A stretch of 64,000 bases of DNA, from NCBI GenBank assembly GCA_035631315.1, contig DASQIZ010000116.1, forward strand, positions 99,336-163,335. The letters are read 5' to 3'. Shown piece by piece: positions 52,350 through 60,010 of the stretch; the stretch's first letter is position 1, and each line of letters begins with the position of its first letter. This stretch comes from 40CM-2-70-7 sp035631315 (GTDB lineage: Bacteria > Gemmatimonadota > Gemmatimonadetes > Gemmatimonadales > GWC2-71-9). The translations under genes and the position numbers were made by a program. Under the pieces are notes generated by a model, which was not told the origin of the DNA, did no database searches, and saw only the letters and a list, made by a program, of their open reading frames with translations.

Positions 52350-53343
52350 TTCGAACCACACCCGCGCCGCCATCCTCATCCTGCTCCTGGGAGTGGGACT
52401 GGCGATCGCGCTGACGCCGTTCGCCACCGGCCTGATCAGCATTCCCGTGCTCTATGTGCTCCTCCAGCCGGTTCATGATTGGCTGGCGCGCCACGTCCGG
52501 CCCACCCCCGCGGCGATCATCGTCGTGGTCCTGGCGATCTTCGTGGTACTGGTGCCGGGTGTGTCGTTCGTCTCGCTGGTGGTAGCGCAGGCCCAGCAGG
52601 TGGTGGCGAATGGCGTGTCGAGCCCGCTGATCGCGAGCCTTTCGCACCTTCGGATCGGCGGCACCGACCTCGGGCCACAGCTCGCGGGCATGGCTCAGGA
52701 CGTGGCCGGATGGCTCGGATCGAAAGCGTTTTCCCTGGTGGGGACCGCCGCCCGGCTGGCGATCAACATCCTGATCGCGCTCTTCGGCATCTACTACGCG
52801 TTTCTCCAGCCCGGCCAGACCTGGAAAGCCATCCAGCCGTACATCCCCTTCTCTTCCGCCAACGCGGAGCGGCTGCGCGACCGCTTCCGGAACGTGACGA
52901 TCTCGACCGTGATCGGCACCGGCGCGACGGCGGTCCTGTCCGGCATCATGGTGGGCGTCGCGTTCTGGGTGGCGGGGCTTGGCAACGCGACCTTCTGGGG
53001 CGTGGTCGCCACCGTGCTCGCCGTCCTGCCCATCGTGGGGACTGGCCTGGTCTGGATTCCCGCGGCCGTGGCACTCTATGTCGGCGATCGCCCGCTCGCG
53101 GCCATTCTGATGGCAGCCTGGGGACTCGTCATCGTCGGCAATGTCGGATATGTCATTCAGCCGATGGTCTACCGGAAGTACGCCAATATTCACCCGCTGG
53201 TGACGCTGCTCGGAGCGCTCGCGGGGGTGCCCTGGTTCGGCATTCTCGGCCTCTTAATAGGGCCGCTCGCCCTCTCGTATTTCTTCGAGCTGTTGAAGAT
53301 GTACCGCGAGGAGTACCTAACGGCGGGGAAAGGCCACAGCTAG
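52336..53343 (+). CDS. AI-2E family transporter
   Basis: A 335-residue inner-membrane protein with about seven helices. Family blocks: ILVTPFATGLI-like LTPFATGLISIPVLYVLLQPV, LIALFGIYYAFLQPG, GVVATVLAVLPIVGTGLVWIPAAVALYV, and PLVTLLGALAGVPWFGILGLLIGPLAL. Members include the AI-2 exporter TqsA and Na+/H+ antiporters, so the substrate cannot be inferred. GTG at 52336 lies within the 3' end of the regulator gene; translation is likely coupled. Confidence 0.88.
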   Translation: MASIDSNHTRAAILILLLGVGLAIALTPFATGLISIPVLYVLLQPVHDWLARHVRPTPAAIIVVVLAIFVVLVPGVSFVSLVVAQAQQVVANGVSSPLIASLSHLRIGGTDLGPQLAGMAQDVAGWLGSKAFSLVGTAARLAINILIALFGIYYAFLQPGQTWKAIQPYIPFSSANAERLRDRFRNVTISTVIGTGATAVLSGIMVGVAFWVAGLGNATFWGVVATVLAVLPIVGTGLVWIPAAVALYVGDRPLAAILMAAWGLVIVGNVGYVIQPMVYRKYANIHPLVTLLGALAGVPWFGILGLLIGPLALSYFFELLKMYREEYLTAGKGHS

Positions 53344-53419
53344 ACGCACAGACGCTGCGGACTAGACGCACAGACGCACAGTTGGTGTTCAGGACAGAGG
53401 GGTCAGGAGAGACGTCTAG
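53340..53419. repeat. CTAGACG direct and inverted repeats between convergent genes
   Basis: TAGACGCACAGACG occurs twice (53341-53354 and 53363-53376, 8 bp apart), each preceded by C, and an inverted CGTCTAG lies at 53413-53419. The first copy holds the TAG stop of the AI-2E gene and the inverted copy holds the stop of the convergent permease gene. The 72-bp gap contains nothing else that I recognise. Confidence 0.6.
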
Positions 53420-54741
53420 CCTTTGCTTGTCCCCGTCTTGCCTCTCCAGAACAGGAACACCGGAATTCCCGCCGCCAACAGCGCCGTCCCGATGGCCGCA
53501 TTTTTGAGGTTCTGTCCGACACTGCTGGCCACGACATAAATCGCGGCGAGTACGAAAAGCGCGGGCAGGACGGGATACCAGGGCGCGCGGAAGGCTGGTC
53601 TTGGCGCCAGTCCCTTGTCCTCGCGAGCGCGGTAGACGAAGAGCGTCGCGACCGTCGATCCGAAAAAGATCCAATCGCCGAATACGACGTAGTCATTGAG
53701 CTGGGCGTAACTCTTCGTGAGCGTGAGCGCGATGGCCCAGGCCGCCTGGACACCGATGGCGATCGTCGGAGTGCGATAGACGGGATGCAGACGCGCCATG
53801 GCCGGAAAGAACACCCCATCCGCTGCCATCGCCTGATACACGCGGGGGGTCACGAGAATCACCAGGTTCAAGAAGCCGAAGGTCGACGCGGCGATCCCAG
53901 CCCGGATGAGCGTGTCGCCCCAAGGTCCCACCAGATGGCTCATCACCTCGGCGGCGGGCGTCTTGCTCGCGGCGAGCCCCGCGACCCCAAGCACCCGGAG
54001 ATAGGCGACGTTCGCGAGGAGATACACCGCGACGACGATCACAACGCCGAAGACCAGGGCCCGCGGGAGATTCTTCTCCGGTTCGATGATCTCTTCGGCG
54101 ATGAAGTTGGTCTGCTGCCACCCACCAGACGCGAACAATACCGGAACCAGGGCCGATCCGAGCGCGATGAACACGCCACCCGCGGGCGGCTGCACGGGCA
54201 CCGGCGCCAGCGGTGCGGGAAGCGCGACGGTGAGACCGACCACGATGAGTGCGGCCAACGCGGCGAGCTTCAGGACGGTGAAGATGTTCTGCGTGACGGC
54301 GCCCGGCTTCACACCGACCCAGTTCACGCCCGCCAGAAGAATGATGGCCCCGACGGCGACCGGCACCGTCGCATTCGGCCCGACGCCCAGGAGGGGGAGC
54401 GCGTAGTTCGCAAACGTCACCGCCACTGCGGCGGTGGCACCAGTCGCCATCACCAGGAGCAGCGCCCACCCATAGAGAAAGGCCGGCAGTGGGCCCCAGG
54501 CATCACGGAGATAGATGTAGCCGCCCCCCGCTTTCGGCGACCGGCATCCGAGTTCTCCATAGCAGAACGCCCCGATGAGGGCGATCCCGCCCCCGAGTAC
54601 CCACGCCAGGAGTGTGAGGGGCGCCGAACCCACCCGGTCGGCCACGATCTGGGGATTTACGAAGATGCCGGACCCGATGATGCCACCGACGACGGCCATC
54701 GTTCCGGAAAAGAGTCCGAGCCTGCGCGCGTAGGTCGTCAC
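53416..54741 (-). CDS. APC-family amino acid permease
   Basis: A 441-residue, twelve-helix permease. N-terminal VVGGIIGSGIFVNPQIVAD (substrate/Na+ site of helix 1) and AFCYGELGCRSPKAGGGYIYLRDAWGPL are hallmarks of the LAT/APC group; FASGGWQQTNFIAEEIIEPEKNLPRAL is the helix 6 region. It exchanges or imports amino acids. The start is GTG at 54741 with TAGCTT 7 nt upstream and no Shine-Dalgarno sequence. Divergent from mscS; starts are 47 nt apart. Confidence 0.9.
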   Translation of the reverse strand: MTTYARRLGLFSGTMAVVGGIIGSGIFVNPQIVADRVGSAPLTLLAWVLGGGIALIGAFCYGELGCRSPKAGGGYIYLRDAWGPLPAFLYGWALLLVMATGATAAVAVTFANYALPLLGVGPNATVPVAVGAIILLAGVNWVGVKPGAVTQNIFTVLKLAALAALIVVGLTVALPAPLAPVPVQPPAGGVFIALGSALVPVLFASGGWQQTNFIAEEIIEPEKNLPRALVFGVVIVVAVYLLANVAYLRVLGVAGLAASKTPAAEVMSHLVGPWGDTLIRAGIAASTFGFLNLVILVTPRVYQAMAADGVFFPAMARLHPVYRTPTIAIGVQAAWAIALTLTKSYAQLNDYVVFGDWIFFGSTVATLFVYRAREDKGLAPRPAFRAPWYPVLPALFVLAAIYVVASSVGQNLKNAAIGTALLAAGIPVFLFWRGKTGTSKG

Positions 54742-54754
54742 GGCCCCTAAGCTA
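54742..54754 (-). promoter_or_regulatory. TAGCTT -10-like element before the permease gene
   Basis: On the minus strand TAGCTT (54754-54749) ends 7 nt before the GTG at 54741. Back to back with the TAAGTT element of the divergent gene, 20 bp away. Confidence 0.4.
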
Positions 54755-54774
54755 CGCGGATTGGCGATTCGCGC

Positions 54775-54788
54775 TAAGTTAGGCCCCC
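54775..54788 (+). promoter_or_regulatory. TAAGTT -10-like element before the MscS gene
   Basis: TAAGTT (54775-54780) ends 8 nt before the ATG at 54789. No Shine-Dalgarno sequence in the gap. Confidence 0.4.
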
Positions 54789-55697
54789 ATGAGCGACTGG
54801 CTGCAGAACAACCTCGGCCTCTCGGTGAGCGTGCAGGGACAGATCGCCATCTCCTGCATCATCATTCTCGCCCTGCTCATCTTCCGCCGGATCACGCTGG
54901 GCGTCGTCTGGAAGCAGACCCACGACGCCAAACTCCGGTACCGGTGGCAGAAGAGCACGACGTATCTCGTGTCCGCGGTGGGTATCCTCCTGCTCGGACG
55001 CGTCTGGTTCGGGGGATTCCAGGGGGCGGGCAATTTCCTGGGACTGTTCGCCGCCGGCATCGCGATCGCCCTCAAGGACATCCTGGTCAACATCGCCGGC
55101 TGGCTCTTCATGGTCTGGCGCCGGCCATTCGCGGTCGGTGACCGGATCCAGATCGGGACCTACGCCGGGGACGTGATCGACGTCCGGATCTTTCACTTCA
55201 CGCTGAACGAAATCGGCAACTGGGTAGATGCCGACCAGAGCACCGGACGGGTCATCCATATTCCGAACGGCCGTGTCCTCACCGACGTCATCGCGAACTA
55301 CAGTGAAGGCTTCGAGTACATCTGGAACGAAATCCCCGTCATGGTCACGATGGAAAGTGACTGGGAACGGGCCAAGCAGATCCTGCTGGAGATCGTACAG
55401 CGCGATTCTGCGGAGATCGTGAAAGCGGCCGAGGAGTCGGTCAAGCACTCGACCAAGCGATTCATGATCCTCTACACCACCCTCACGCCGACCGTGTATA
55501 CCAAGGTCGGCGAGGACGGGGTGATCCTCACCATGCGCTATCTCTGCGAGCCGCGGAAGCGGCGGGTGACGGAGCAGACGATCTGGGAAGACGTGCTGCG
55601 CGCCTTCGAGAAGGAGCCGAAGATCGACCTGGGGTACATCACCCGCCGCGGGTTCAACAACACCTACGAAGGAAAGCCGGCGCTGCGGCCGAAGTAA
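54789..55697 (+). CDS. MscS-family mechanosensitive channel
   Basis: A 302-residue channel. Two to three membrane helices at residues 18-90, then the MscS pore-lining and beta domain: GLFAAGIAIALKDILVNIAGWLFMVWRRPFAVGDRIQIGTYAGDVIDV and VIHIPNGRVLTDVIANYSEGF, and an alpha/beta vestibule to the C-terminus. It releases solutes upon hypo-osmotic shock. It ends 2 nt before the convergent small secreted-protein gene. Confidence 0.93.
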   Translation: MSDWLQNNLGLSVSVQGQIAISCIIILALLIFRRITLGVVWKQTHDAKLRYRWQKSTTYLVSAVGILLLGRVWFGGFQGAGNFLGLFAAGIAIALKDILVNIAGWLFMVWRRPFAVGDRIQIGTYAGDVIDVRIFHFTLNEIGNWVDADQSTGRVIHIPNGRVLTDVIANYSEGFEYIWNEIPVMVTMESDWERAKQILLEIVQRDSAEIVKAAEESVKHSTKRFMILYTTLTPTVYTKVGEDGVILTMRYLCEPRKRRVTEQTIWEDVLRAFEKEPKIDLGYITRRGFNNTYEGKPALRPK

Positions 55698-55699
55698 CG

Positions 55700-56146
55700 C
55701 TACCGCAGGGCCGCCACGACGACGGAGTCGGAGACGCTCTTGTCGAGCGTCACCATCACGCCCGCCACCTTCTTGTCTTCGCCGATCCGCACCAGTGCGG
55801 TCGCCTGCTGACCCCGGTTTCTCCCGGTGATCACCAGCGCCCACCGCCCCTCACCCGGCCAGCTCTGCGCCAGCGCGTAGGCTCCTTCGCCGCGATCCTG
55901 AAACGTCAGGGGAACCGTCTGCCGCTGTCCATTGACCGTCCCCTCAGCCCGTCCTTCGATCGTCATGCCCAGGGGGCCTTTCATCCAATAGGAGTGCACG
56001 ATCAGAAGCACCCCGCGGTTCTCGTCGACGAAGGGATTCACGGGACTTTCGATGGAGAGCCAGACGCCCTTGAGAGCCGTGGTCGCGGGGCGGGCGTCGA
56101 GAAGGGCGAGTGAAGCGAGAAGCAGCGTTGTGGTACGGGCCACCAT
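55700..56146 (-). CDS. small exported protein of unknown function
   Basis: A 148-residue protein with signal MVARTTTLLLASLALLDARPA. The mature part is beta-rich: LKGVWLSIESPVNPFVDENRGVLLIVH, KGPLGMTIEGRAEGT, GQRQTVPLTFQ, EGRWALVITG, VAGVMVTLDKSVS, and looks like an Ig-like or transthyretin-like fold, but I cannot name a family. GGAGG lies 5-6 nt before the ATG. It follows the FecR-like gene by 51 nt and may belong to the sigma-factor operon as its output or modulator. Confidence 0.6.
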   Translation of the reverse strand: MVARTTTLLLASLALLDARPATTALKGVWLSIESPVNPFVDENRGVLLIVHSYWMKGPLGMTIEGRAEGTVNGQRQTVPLTFQDRGEGAYALAQSWPGEGRWALVITGRNRGQQATALVRIGEDKKVAGVMVTLDKSVSDSVVVAALR

Positions 56147-56197
56147 GATGCCCTCCGGTTAGGGGTGCAGATGGGATGCCGCCCGTAGCGAGAGCGT

Positions 56198-57085
56198 TTA
56201 TTTCCGGTAGCCGGTCCAGGGCAGGTAGTTCCACCACAAGTCCAGCATCCCCTTGTCGAGGGCCAGGACGCCCTCCCGGGTCACGCTCGCCGGGGGTGGC
56301 ACCAGGTGCGCGAGACGGTCGTAGACCTTGCCGCGATCACCAGCCTCCACGCGGGACAGGAGGTGCCACAGGGACAGGGCATCATCGACCCGAGCCGCTC
56401 GGAGAGCGGAGTCGACTCCTCCCTCCTCCCTCCTCCCGAAGTCGACGGCGTCCAACGCCCGCACGAGCACCGGCGATGCATCCTCTCGGCGCGGACTCCC
56501 AGGCCCGAACCCCTTCCTGATCGACGCGACGGCACCCGCAGGCACGATGGCGAGTCTCCCGCCCGTCGCCAGCTCCACCTGCCCCGCCGTCACTCGCAGA
56601 AGACCGTTCCCCTGAGAATCCACTTGCAGCAGGTAGGCACACCCGAGATCGGTCGCGACCGCGGCGGGAGTTTGGACGACAAACACCCGCGGAGGCGCGA
56701 GCACCCGCGCGGAGATGGTCCCCTGCCGGAGATCGAACCGCTGTTCCCCATGCGTGATCGACACCACTCGCAAATCACTTCCCGGCTCCACCAGCACGTC
56801 TCCGATGGTGAGCGCGAGCCTGGCGCGCGACGAGTCATCGGTGACCACGCCGGATCTGGAGATCACCGGATGGCCTGCCACCACGAACGTCGGTACCAGC
56901 GGACCGCGCGGCACGAGGAGCAGCAGGAGCAGCGCCGCAGCCGCGAGCCCCAGGCCGCCGAGGAACAGGCGACGCCGGTGCATGCGGCGGCGCACGCCGG
57001 GCCAGAGGTCCCGCGACGGCTCGATCGACCGCGGCAGGCCTTCGATTCCAGGAATGGGGGGGCCGTCGGGTTCGAAGTCGGTCAT
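56198..57085 (-). CDS. FecR-domain membrane protein, probable anti-sigma partner
   Basis: A 295-residue single-pass protein. Cytoplasmic residues 1-36 (with PSRDLWPGVRRRMHRRR), a helix at about 39-58 (LFLGGLGLAAAALLLLLLV), then a periplasmic FecR domain (about 85-195: LTIGDVLVEPGSDLRVVSITHGEQRFDLRQGTI, TPAAVATDLGCAYLLQVD, LRVTAGQVELATGG, VPAGAVASIRKG). The N-terminal piece is shorter than a ZAS anti-sigma domain. Its ATG overlaps the stop of the sigma gene (ATGA at 57082-57085), so it is the partner of that sigma factor, holding it or passing on a signal. Confidence 0.82.
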   Translation of the reverse strand: MTDFEPDGPPIPGIEGLPRSIEPSRDLWPGVRRRMHRRRLFLGGLGLAAAALLLLLLVPRGPLVPTFVVAGHPVISRSGVVTDDSSRARLALTIGDVLVEPGSDLRVVSITHGEQRFDLRQGTISARVLAPPRVFVVQTPAAVATDLGCAYLLQVDSQGNGLLRVTAGQVELATGGRLAIVPAGAVASIRKGFGPGSPRREDASPVLVRALDAVDFGRREEGGVDSALRAARVDDALSLWHLLSRVEAGDRGKVYDRLAHLVPPPASVTREGVLALDKGMLDLWWNYLPWTGYRK

Positions 57086-57591
57086 CGCTCGAGCATCTCC
57101 CGCAACAGTCGCCGCGCGCGGAACAGCTGGGCCTTCGACGTCCCCTCGGCGATCCCGCACACCCCGCCGATCTCCTCGTGCGTGTAGCCCTCGATGTCGT
57201 GCAACACGAAAACCTCCCGCGCTCCGTCCGGCAGCTTCGCGATCGCGTTCTCCAAGTCCACGCCATGCGCAAACGGATCCGGAGTCCCGGCTCCCGGTTT
57301 CTCGACTACCTCGAGGGACTCGACCGTCACGACCCGGCGTTCCCGCCGCATCCTGCCGCGCCGTTCGGTGAGCACCAGGTTCACGGTGAGGCGGTGCAGC
57401 CACGTGGAGACGGCGCTGTCGCCCCGAAAAGTCGACAATCGTCTCCAGGCCTGGACGAATACGTCCTGCGTCCGCTCCTCCGCGTCGCGCCGGTTGCCCG
57501 TGAGCCGAAGGCACAGCGCGTACACGCGGCCGACCTCGGCCCGGTACAGGGCGTGGAAGGCCGCCTCATCCCCCGCCCGGGCTTTGGACAG
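57082..57591 (-). CDS. ECF RNA polymerase sigma factor (start codon uncertain)
   Basis: An ECF sigma factor. Sigma2 is visible as ARAGDEAAFHALYRAEVGRVYALCLRLTGN and AEERTQDVFVQAWRRLSTFRG, sigma4 as AIAKLPDGAREVFVLHDIEGYTHEEIGGVCGIAEGTSKAQLFRARRLL. The first half of sigma2 lies upstream of the only GTG start in frame (57525), which would cut the domain. From 57669 the frame is open, with no ATG or GTG before 57525. I place the start at CTG 57591, which would give the natural MSKARAGDEAAF; ATC codons further up are alternatives, or a base error is present. It overlaps the FecR-like gene. Confidence 0.8.
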   Translation of the reverse strand: MSKARAGDEAAFHALYRAEVGRVYALCLRLTGNRRDAEERTQDVFVQAWRRLSTFRGDSAVSTWLHRLTVNLVLTERRGRMRRERRVVTVESLEVVEKPGAGTPDPFAHGVDLENAIAKLPDGAREVFVLHDIEGYTHEEIGGVCGIAEGTSKAQLFRARRLLREMLER

Positions 57592-57677
57592 GGTGTCGGC
57601 GTCATGGGTGTCAGGCGTCGGACGGGTGATGTCGATGGGACGCCGGTGGAGGGGCGAGGGTTTACCTGGTTACTGCG

Positions 57678-59480
57678 CTAGGGGAACCGGATCCCGCCAG
57701 TCAGGGATTTCATCCGTTGCTGCAGCTGCTTCTGCGCGTCCGCGATCGTGCTCTGCGCACCGCTCAACTGCTGCTGAGCGTTTCCGGTGATTGACGTCAC
57801 CTGTGATTGCACGGGCGCAATGAGCGGATCGGCGTACGCGTTCACCTGAGCCTCGAGCTTCTGCTCCGCCGCCTTCACCTGGTCTCCCATCAAGCCCTTG
57901 ATCCGGTCCGAGATGGCCTGATCGAGATTGGACCGGACGGCGATCGACGGATTGTCGGGCGTGCCCGAGAGTTGTGCGGAGATGTCGAGCGTCGAGATGC
58001 CGGACACGACCTGCCACACCACCCCGCCCGTGCCGGTGTTCGCTGCCGAGTCATGCGCCCACGTGATGTGCGCCGACTTCACGTCCCAGCCGGCGCGGAG
58101 ATTGTCGCCGTCCAGCGCGAACCGGAACGCCATGGTGCCCGTGCCGGGCGCGAGATGGATCCCGCCCACGGGGATGGCCAGATCCGGGAGCTTCACGGCG
58201 GACATCACGCCGGAGACCGTGTCGAGCGCCTGAGGCCGCCGGTGATCGAGCAGCGCCCCCGCCTGAATCACCGGCGCCTGGGCGCTGAAGGTCGTCGGCC
58301 TGCCGGTGAGCGCCTGGCTGGTCGTCAAGTCGGCCAGCTTCCCGCTGTAATTCCTGGTGCTGTCGAGCGTGAATGAAACGTCGGCGGCTTTGAGCCAGAA
58401 CGCCGGCAGATCATGCTCGCGCGGAAACAGAACGTTCATGCCCGCGCGCCGCACGCGCTTCGGCGCCGGCCGGGAGTGCGGCACTAGACCGGCCGGCGCG
58501 TATTCCCGCGCCACCCGCACCCAGTGCAGCGCCTTTTCGAACTTTCCTGCGGCGGCGGGACCGAAGACGGCCGCCCCGATTTGCGAAGCGTCCAGTGCCG
58601 GGAGCTTCACCAGGCTCCGCGCGGTCGCGAGGTCGCGCGCCTTGGCCGAGTCGAGCTGGGCAACACCGTGCTGCAGATCGGCTGCGCCGGCCGCGATTCC
58701 CCGCCCCAGGTTGTCGACTTTGTCTTTCGCCTGGGACAGAAGGCCGAGCATGCGCCGGGCATTGTTGATGGCCGTGAGATCGGTTGGCTTCGCGCCCTTG
58801 AGCCGGCCGGCGAGCGCCACGGCGCTGTCGACGGTCGGTCCAGTGTGGAGGTCATTGAGCGCCGCGTTCCAGGCCTTCTGGGCCGAATCGGCGCGGGCTT
58901 GCAGCGCGCGCGCGGTGGCGGCGGTCGAGAGTTTCGATGGATCGAGCGAGCCCACGTCCATCTTCCCGGTCGCGAGGTTCAGGATCGGGAAATTGAGGCG
59001 GTCGGCCAGCGTCCCAAGGGCCTGGCTCGTCTTCGACGGGCCCTTGGCCTTCGCGGGCGCGGCTCTTCCTGCCGGCGCGGGTGCCGTCGCGCTCGTGTCG
59101 GGCTCGGACTGCTTGACGCGGCCATCGGTCGTGCGCGCAGTACCGAACCGCATGCCGGTCGCGGCCAGTCGGTCCACGATGAATTTCTTCCGGAGCAACG
59201 GCAGGGTCTCGAAATCGGCGTCGAGCTCATCAGCCTGCATCGTGTTCTTGAAGGCCTCGGTAGGGCTCGCGATGGTCAATCCGTAGATCGTGAGCCGTGA
59301 CTGCCAGAGCGAGATCCGCACCTGGTCGATCTCGACCTTGGCCCGTGCCGCGGCCGTCCCCCCTGCCTCCAGACCGCGCTTCACCAACCAGTTCCCAAAG
59401 CACACCCAGAACAGGACCAGGAGGAGCACGAAGGTCCCGAACGGGATGATCGCCTTCCAGCGGAAGAGGGCGATTTTCAT
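57678..59480 (-). CDS. TIGR03545-family envelope protein
   Basis: A 600-residue protein with an N-terminal helix (FGTFVLLLVLFWVCFG, after MKIALFRWKAIIPF). It matches TIGR03545, which is found beside TIGR03546 in scattered bacteria. Early AsmA-like wording: VEIDQVRISLWQSRLTIYGLTIASP, DELDADFETLPLLRKKFIVDRL, then an Ala-rich linker, a helical section, a beta-rich section (VSFTLDSTRNYSGKLADLTTSQALTG, PVGGIHLAPGTGTMAFRFALDGDNL) and a C-terminal coiled coil. The AsmA-like feel suggests a role in lipid or outer-membrane transport, which is inference. ATGA overlap with TIGR03546. The start at 59480 is at the conserved MKIALFRW. Confidence 0.82.
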   Translation of the reverse strand: MKIALFRWKAIIPFGTFVLLLVLFWVCFGNWLVKRGLEAGGTAAARAKVEIDQVRISLWQSRLTIYGLTIASPTEAFKNTMQADELDADFETLPLLRKKFIVDRLAATGMRFGTARTTDGRVKQSEPDTSATAPAPAGRAAPAKAKGPSKTSQALGTLADRLNFPILNLATGKMDVGSLDPSKLSTAATARALQARADSAQKAWNAALNDLHTGPTVDSAVALAGRLKGAKPTDLTAINNARRMLGLLSQAKDKVDNLGRGIAAGAADLQHGVAQLDSAKARDLATARSLVKLPALDASQIGAAVFGPAAAGKFEKALHWVRVAREYAPAGLVPHSRPAPKRVRRAGMNVLFPREHDLPAFWLKAADVSFTLDSTRNYSGKLADLTTSQALTGRPTTFSAQAPVIQAGALLDHRRPQALDTVSGVMSAVKLPDLAIPVGGIHLAPGTGTMAFRFALDGDNLRAGWDVKSAHITWAHDSAANTGTGGVVWQVVSGISTLDISAQLSGTPDNPSIAVRSNLDQAISDRIKGLMGDQVKAAEQKLEAQVNAYADPLIAPVQSQVTSITGNAQQQLSGAQSTIADAQKQLQQRMKSLTGGIRFP

Positions 59481-59989
59481 GGGAAGAACAGCTTGTAGAC
59501 GTTGATCAACTTCGTCGCGGTGATGACGTGGTAGAACTTGGTCTCCTTCAACCACGCGCCCGCGGTTTCCCGGTACCGGTCAACGCCCCAGCGGAAGAAA
59601 AAGAAGAACGGCAGGAAGAAGATGGTGCTGAACACGAACGAGCCCAGCACCACCGTATTGTTGAAGTTCGTCAGCGGCATCACGGGGGCGTTGTACAGCG
59701 TGGTCCAGACGCCCGTGAGACTCTGCGCGTAGAGCAGCTGGTGCCCCATCGCATCGAACACCGGATCCAGTATGAACCCGATGGGCGTGAAGATGGCCCA
59801 GCCGAGCATCGCGCCGCCCCAGGAGACATTGAAGAAACAGATCAGGGCGAAGATCAGCACATTGTGGAGCGAGGCGAGCGGCGTGAGACCGAGGAAGGCG
59901 CCGAGTGCGATCCCGGCCGCGACCTGGCCCGGTGTGCCCTCGGAGTGCAGCGTATTGAAGATCGACTGGATGAGCTTGAGGATGATCAT
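59477..59989 (-). CDS. TIGR03546/DUF2062-like membrane protein
   Basis: A 170-residue membrane protein with three to four helices. AAGIALGAFLGLTPLASLHNVLIFALICFFNVS and GWAIFTPIGFILDPVFDAMG fit TIGR03546, the obligate neighbour of TIGR03545. The two genes overlap by 4 nt. It follows the ABC exporter gene by 21 nt, so all three may work in one transport process across the envelope. No Shine-Dalgarno sequence is seen. Confidence 0.85.
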   Translation of the reverse strand: MIILKLIQSIFNTLHSEGTPGQVAAGIALGAFLGLTPLASLHNVLIFALICFFNVSWGGAMLGWAIFTPIGFILDPVFDAMGHQLLYAQSLTGVWTTLYNAPVMPLTNFNNTVVLGSFVFSTIFFLPFFFFFRWGVDRYRETAGAWLKETKFYHVITATKLINVYKLFFP

Positions 59990-60010
59990 CCGAGCTCGGG
60001 GCCGAGGCCG

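Noticed and set aside
57381..57605. ATG-started frame overlapping the sigma factor gene, considered as the missing start by frameshift
   Set aside because: It would need a base insertion or deletion for which the sequence gives no direct sign; kept only as an alternative in the sigma-factor note.
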